Assembly: GCA_903927685.1 (NCBI GenBank)
Contig: CAIYOB010001103.1
Location: forward strand, 1-39,626
Origin: an uncultured Planctomycetaceae bacterium
GTDB lineage: Bacteria > Planctomycetota > Planctomycetia > Pirellulales > Pirellulaceae
DNA length: 39,626 bases
Direction: 5' to 3'
This document shows positions 37,371 to 39,626 of this stretch, one piece after another (within the stretch, counting starts at the first letter, position 1; each line of letters opens with the position of its first letter). The position numbers and the translations under genes are program-made. The notes beneath the pieces were generated by a model, which ran no database searches, was not told the origin of the DNA, and worked only from the letters and a program-made list of their open reading frames with translations.

Positions 37371-38570
37371 TCACCAGTTGAACTGGCCGCCCAGGGTGAC
37401 ACCGTGGAACCACGTGTCGCCTTCCGTGTCCAGGCTCGTTCCGGTAGTGCGAGTCAGCGGCGCCAGCGCTTGGCCGTCGACCAGCGCCAAGCCGTACAGA
37501 TACCAGACTTCATATCCGCAGTACGCCGACAAACGCCGAGTGATCCGGAGGTTGGCGCGCACGCCCAGTTCGCCTTGGAAGGCAAGCGCCACTTCATCGT
37601 CGGAGTTGTTCAGCTCTTGGACCCCGGCGTTGACCAAACGCACGTCGCCGTCCGCAAAGTTGGCGTAGACGCCGAGTTTCGTCCGGGCCATGATGCTCAG
37701 CCGGTCGGATGCGCCGATGGGGTGGATGACGTCCAATCCGCACTGCGGACCGATCAGGCGGTTGTCCGTGCCGAGCGTGAACAGGCCCTGGTCCCCCGGT
37801 GGCGTCGGGCGTTGGGACCCGAAGACAAATTCCTCGCCCAAGTCCATGTATCTCAAGCCGATCATGCACGACATGGTGTCCCAGTCGAAGTACCGCTCGT
37901 TGATCTCCACGCTGTGGAACTTTGTGGTGTAGGACTGGTAATGCGACTCGGCCTGGTTGAACGCCGAGATGTTCACGTCCCCGTTGGGCACGAAGAAATC
38001 CGAGTATAACGGAAATCCGCTGGCCGTGCCGGAGACGGACCACTCGAACGGTCCCACGTAGGAAACCTCAAGGGCTTCCGCGCAATCCCAGCGGCGCCCC
38101 ACGGTGACCCGCAACCCCGTTTCGAAGGACGGCGCTGGCAAGGCGTAGGCGGTGGACAGCGAGGCGGAGTCGCGGCCTTCATTGGCAAAGTGCAAGGCCT
38201 CGCCTTGCACGTACCACGACGGCGGGCAGCCCAGGCCGCAGTCGGCCGGCAGGGCGTCGTCATAGCTACCGGCTTCCTGAGGCGTGTCGGCGACCATCAT
38301 CTCCGGCTGCGGCGACATGGGTCCCGGGGCGTTCGCCTCGGCTTCCGGCTGGGCGACCCTCGGCACGCCATCCTGCCCGGATGCGAGCGAACCGCAACCG
38401 GCGAGGCCACCGCCCCAGATCGCCACCAGGCCCTGCAGCGCAAGCGGCAAGAGGTAGCGTTCCCAGCGGGGTCGCTTCGGGCGACGACGCGGAGCGTCCC
38501 CTGTATGTCGCGGCGAGGCGTCTCCGGTTCGTTGCTCGCTGAGCGTAGTTCTACTGCTTCGTTTCCACAC
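37371..38570 (-). CDS. BBP7-family outer-membrane beta-barrel protein
   Basis: A 399-residue protein. An Arg-rich start precedes a hydrophobic stretch ending in GGGLAGCGS, which can be read as a lipobox. A Pro/Glu linker follows, then WYVQGEALHFANEGRDS. From about 150 amphipathic strands alternate: GLRVTVGRRWDCAEALEVSY, MIGLRYMDLGEEFVFGSQ, IGPQCGLDVIHPIG, SIMARTKLGVYANF, VALAFQGELGVRANLRI and TWFHGVTLGGQFNW. GLRYxxLxE and a final aromatic residue are marks of the BBP7 barrels of planctomycetes. Start: GTG 38570 is chosen because AAGGAGGA lies seven bases before it; ATG 38591 would put that site inside the gene. It lies about 50 bp after the secretin-N gene on the same strand. Confidence 0.82.
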   Translation of the reverse strand: MWKRSSRTTLSEQRTGDASPRHTGDAPRRRPKRPRWERYLLPLALQGLVAIWGGGLAGCGSLASGQDGVPRVAQPEAEANAPGPMSPQPEMMVADTPQEAGSYDDALPADCGLGCPPSWYVQGEALHFANEGRDSASLSTAYALPAPSFETGLRVTVGRRWDCAEALEVSYVGPFEWSVSGTASGFPLYSDFFVPNGDVNISAFNQAESHYQSYTTKFHSVEINERYFDWDTMSCMIGLRYMDLGEEFVFGSQRPTPPGDQGLFTLGTDNRLIGPQCGLDVIHPIGASDRLSIMARTKLGVYANFADGDVRLVNAGVQELNNSDDEVALAFQGELGVRANLRITRRLSAYCGYEVWYLYGLALVDGQALAPLTRTTGTSLDTEGDTWFHGVTLGGQFNW

Positions 38571-38577
38571 AGCCCCG

Positions 38578-38585
38578 TCCTCCTT
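38578..38585 (-). promoter_or_regulatory. Ribosome-binding site setting a GTG start
   Basis: AAGGAGGA on the minus strand, seven bases before GTG 38570, is the strongest Shine-Dalgarno sequence in the window. It decides for the GTG over the upstream ATG at 38591. Confidence 0.75.
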
Positions 38586-38622
38586 ATACATTTCGCGTCT
38601 GTCCGCCGGGACAGGCGGGATT

Positions 38623-39626
38623 TCACTTCGACTCGGGTTGCACCACGATTTCGTCCGTCACCGGGATCAGTTGGGACCGCCGCACGGTGGACATGATTTC
38701 GACGGCGTCCGTGCGGCTGGCGGCCGACCCGCGGACGATCAGCCGAGCCGGTTCGCGAACCAGACTCACACGGCTCTGAGGGAACAGGTAGGCGATCAGC
38801 CGTTCGATCTTCTGGGCGTCGGTTTCCGGCTGCGATCTCGGACCGTCGCCGCCGTTGACAGCAACCAGATAGCTGGCGCGATTCAGGCCCTGCCCGTCAT
38901 ACCAGATCTCGACCTTGACGGTCCCCTGCTGTTTGCCGACGACCGCAATCTCGCGGGGGGTGAACAGCAGCACATCGCAGACCCCATCGCGCTCGGACAC
39001 CACGCGGACCACGTTTTCCGCGGTTCGCAGCAGGCGTTGTTCCCGCACTCCCACGTGCAACAGCGCGGGGGCGTCTCCAGCGACCACGGCGTCGTCGGGA
39101 CGCCCGGACAGCGCTGGCGGCGGCGGAGCAACTTGCATCTGTGGCGGCGACTGCGCCGGCAGCCGCAGGGCATCCGGCTGCGGCAGTTCCGCGATCCGGG
39201 CGGCGGGAGGAGTCCGCAAGACATTGGGCAACGGTGCCAGTGTGGTTTCCCGCGGGGGCCCGCTGCGCGCCAGCCGCTCGGTCCGGGGACTCGCGGCATC
39301 GGGCCGCACGCCAACTTCCGGCGCGGGAGGCTCGGACGGGCGACGCTCCAACGCGGGCGCCACATCCGGCGCGAACACGTCGTCGGTCGCTAACGCGGTC
39401 AGTCCGCTATCGTCCGCCTGCCGGTGCTCCGGCAGATGTTTGGCGATGGCCACGGTTTGGGGCTCGAGGACAGCGTCCAGCGAGGTGGGCTCCGGTTGGC
39501 TGTCGGGGCGAAGCGGCGGCAAGGGCGGCAGAGTTGTGGCGGTCCGACCGGACAACGGGCCCGAGGCCGGGATCGCCGCGACCGTCGTCGGCGCCGTGGT
39601 CTCCGGCACCGCCGGAGTCTGGGCCA
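38623..39626 (-). CDS. Secretin N-terminal/BON-domain protein, 5' part cut by window edge
   Basis: The frame is open to the right window edge. Upstream of the first internal GTG (39609) it reads AQTPA, suggesting that a signal-peptide cleavage site lies at or beyond the edge. A Pro-rich disordered stretch of about 180 residues follows. Then comes a pilus-formation (secretin N-terminal) domain: LHVGVREQRLLRTAENVVRV, VCDVLLFTPREIAVVGKQQG, TVKVEIWYDGQGLNRASYLV. A BON-like domain ends the protein: IERLIAYLFPQSRVSLVREP, LIVRGSAASRTDAVEIMSTV. It stops at VVQPESK without any secretin pore domain, so it is a stand-alone periplasmic partner rather than a CpaC-type channel. The following BBP7 barrel may be its outer-membrane counterpart. 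Confidence 0.8.
   Translation of the reverse strand, partial: AQTPAVPETTAPTTVAAIPASGPLSGRTATTLPPLPPLRPDSQPEPTSLDAVLEPQTVAIAKHLPEHRQADDSGLTALATDDVFAPDVAPALERRPSEPPAPEVGVRPDAASPRTERLARSGPPRETTLAPLPNVLRTPPAARIAELPQPDALRLPAQSPPQMQVAPPPPALSGRPDDAVVAGDAPALLHVGVREQRLLRTAENVVRVVSERDGVCDVLLFTPREIAVVGKQQGTVKVEIWYDGQGLNRASYLVAVNGGDGPRSQPETDAQKIERLIAYLFPQSRVSLVREPARLIVRGSAASRTDAVEIMSTVRRSQLIPVTDEIVVQPESK

Overview
The window (39.6 kb, high GC) most likely comes from a planctomycete, probably of the Pirellulales or a neighbouring order, and may be a draft or metagenome contig. The evidence is a DUF1559 pseudopilin-like protein with an FTLVELLVVIAIIG start, a small carboxypeptidase-regulatory-like lipoprotein beside it, an EF-hand Asp/Gly-rich secreted protein, a BBP7-type outer-membrane barrel, an exosortase U-type membrane protein fused to an EpsI-like domain, many large secreted beta-helix and glycosidase proteins, and loosely packed genes on both strands. 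No rRNA, tRNA, CRISPR array, insertion sequence or phage gene was recognised.

Layout. 0-2.6 kb (minus): a partial secreted alpha/alpha-toroid-like protein with a broken 5' end, preceded by a zinc-ribbon membrane protein. 2.8-4.1 kb (plus): an SGNH-hydrolase-like secreted protein behind a 12/15-bp tandem repeat. 4.5-7.2 kb (plus): DUF1559 protein, lipoprotein and four-helix PepSY protein, the last two overlapping by ATGA. 7.25-17.3 kb: a carbohydrate-active block with a Tat-exported deacetylase-like protein (minus), a GH101-like glycosidase, a GH2 enzyme carrying a domain inserted between its two catalytic glutamates, and a parallel beta-helix protein. 17.6-18.7 kb (minus): a uroporphyrinogen-decarboxylase-like protein. 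19.0-24.0 kb (plus): a flavin/redox block with etfB, etfA, an EF-hand protein, an ApbE-DUF2271 fusion and a small PepSY membrane protein. 24.0-29.0 kb: a LamG-containing glycosidase-like protein (plus) and a beta-helix/PKD protein (minus). 29.4-33.6 kb (plus): a two-gene operon with a GalU-like nucleotidyltransferase and a 1113-residue fusion of an FKP-like GHMP sugar kinase with a UDP-sugar pyrophosphorylase. 34.0-37.2 kb (plus): an exosortase U-like protein and a TPR protein, overlapping by ATGA. 37.4-39.6 kb (minus): a BBP7-like barrel and a partial secretin-N/BON protein.

How the genes may work together (inference). The secreted glycosidases, deacetylase-like and beta-helix proteins look like a toolkit for sulfated, amino or mucin-like glycans. 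The kinase/pyrophosphorylase operon could salvage a released monosaccharide to a UDP-sugar. It stands directly before an exosortase-type module, as exopolysaccharide genes stand beside exosortases in Proteobacteria. The two points most worth attention are that the exosortase homologue lacks all three catalytic residues (Cys, Arg, His replaced by Ser, Gly, Arg) and that the kinase half of the fusion has a degraded phosphate-binding motif. A roughly 95-bp palindromic element occurs twice in opposite orientation, in intergenic gaps at 11.4 and 33.7 kb.
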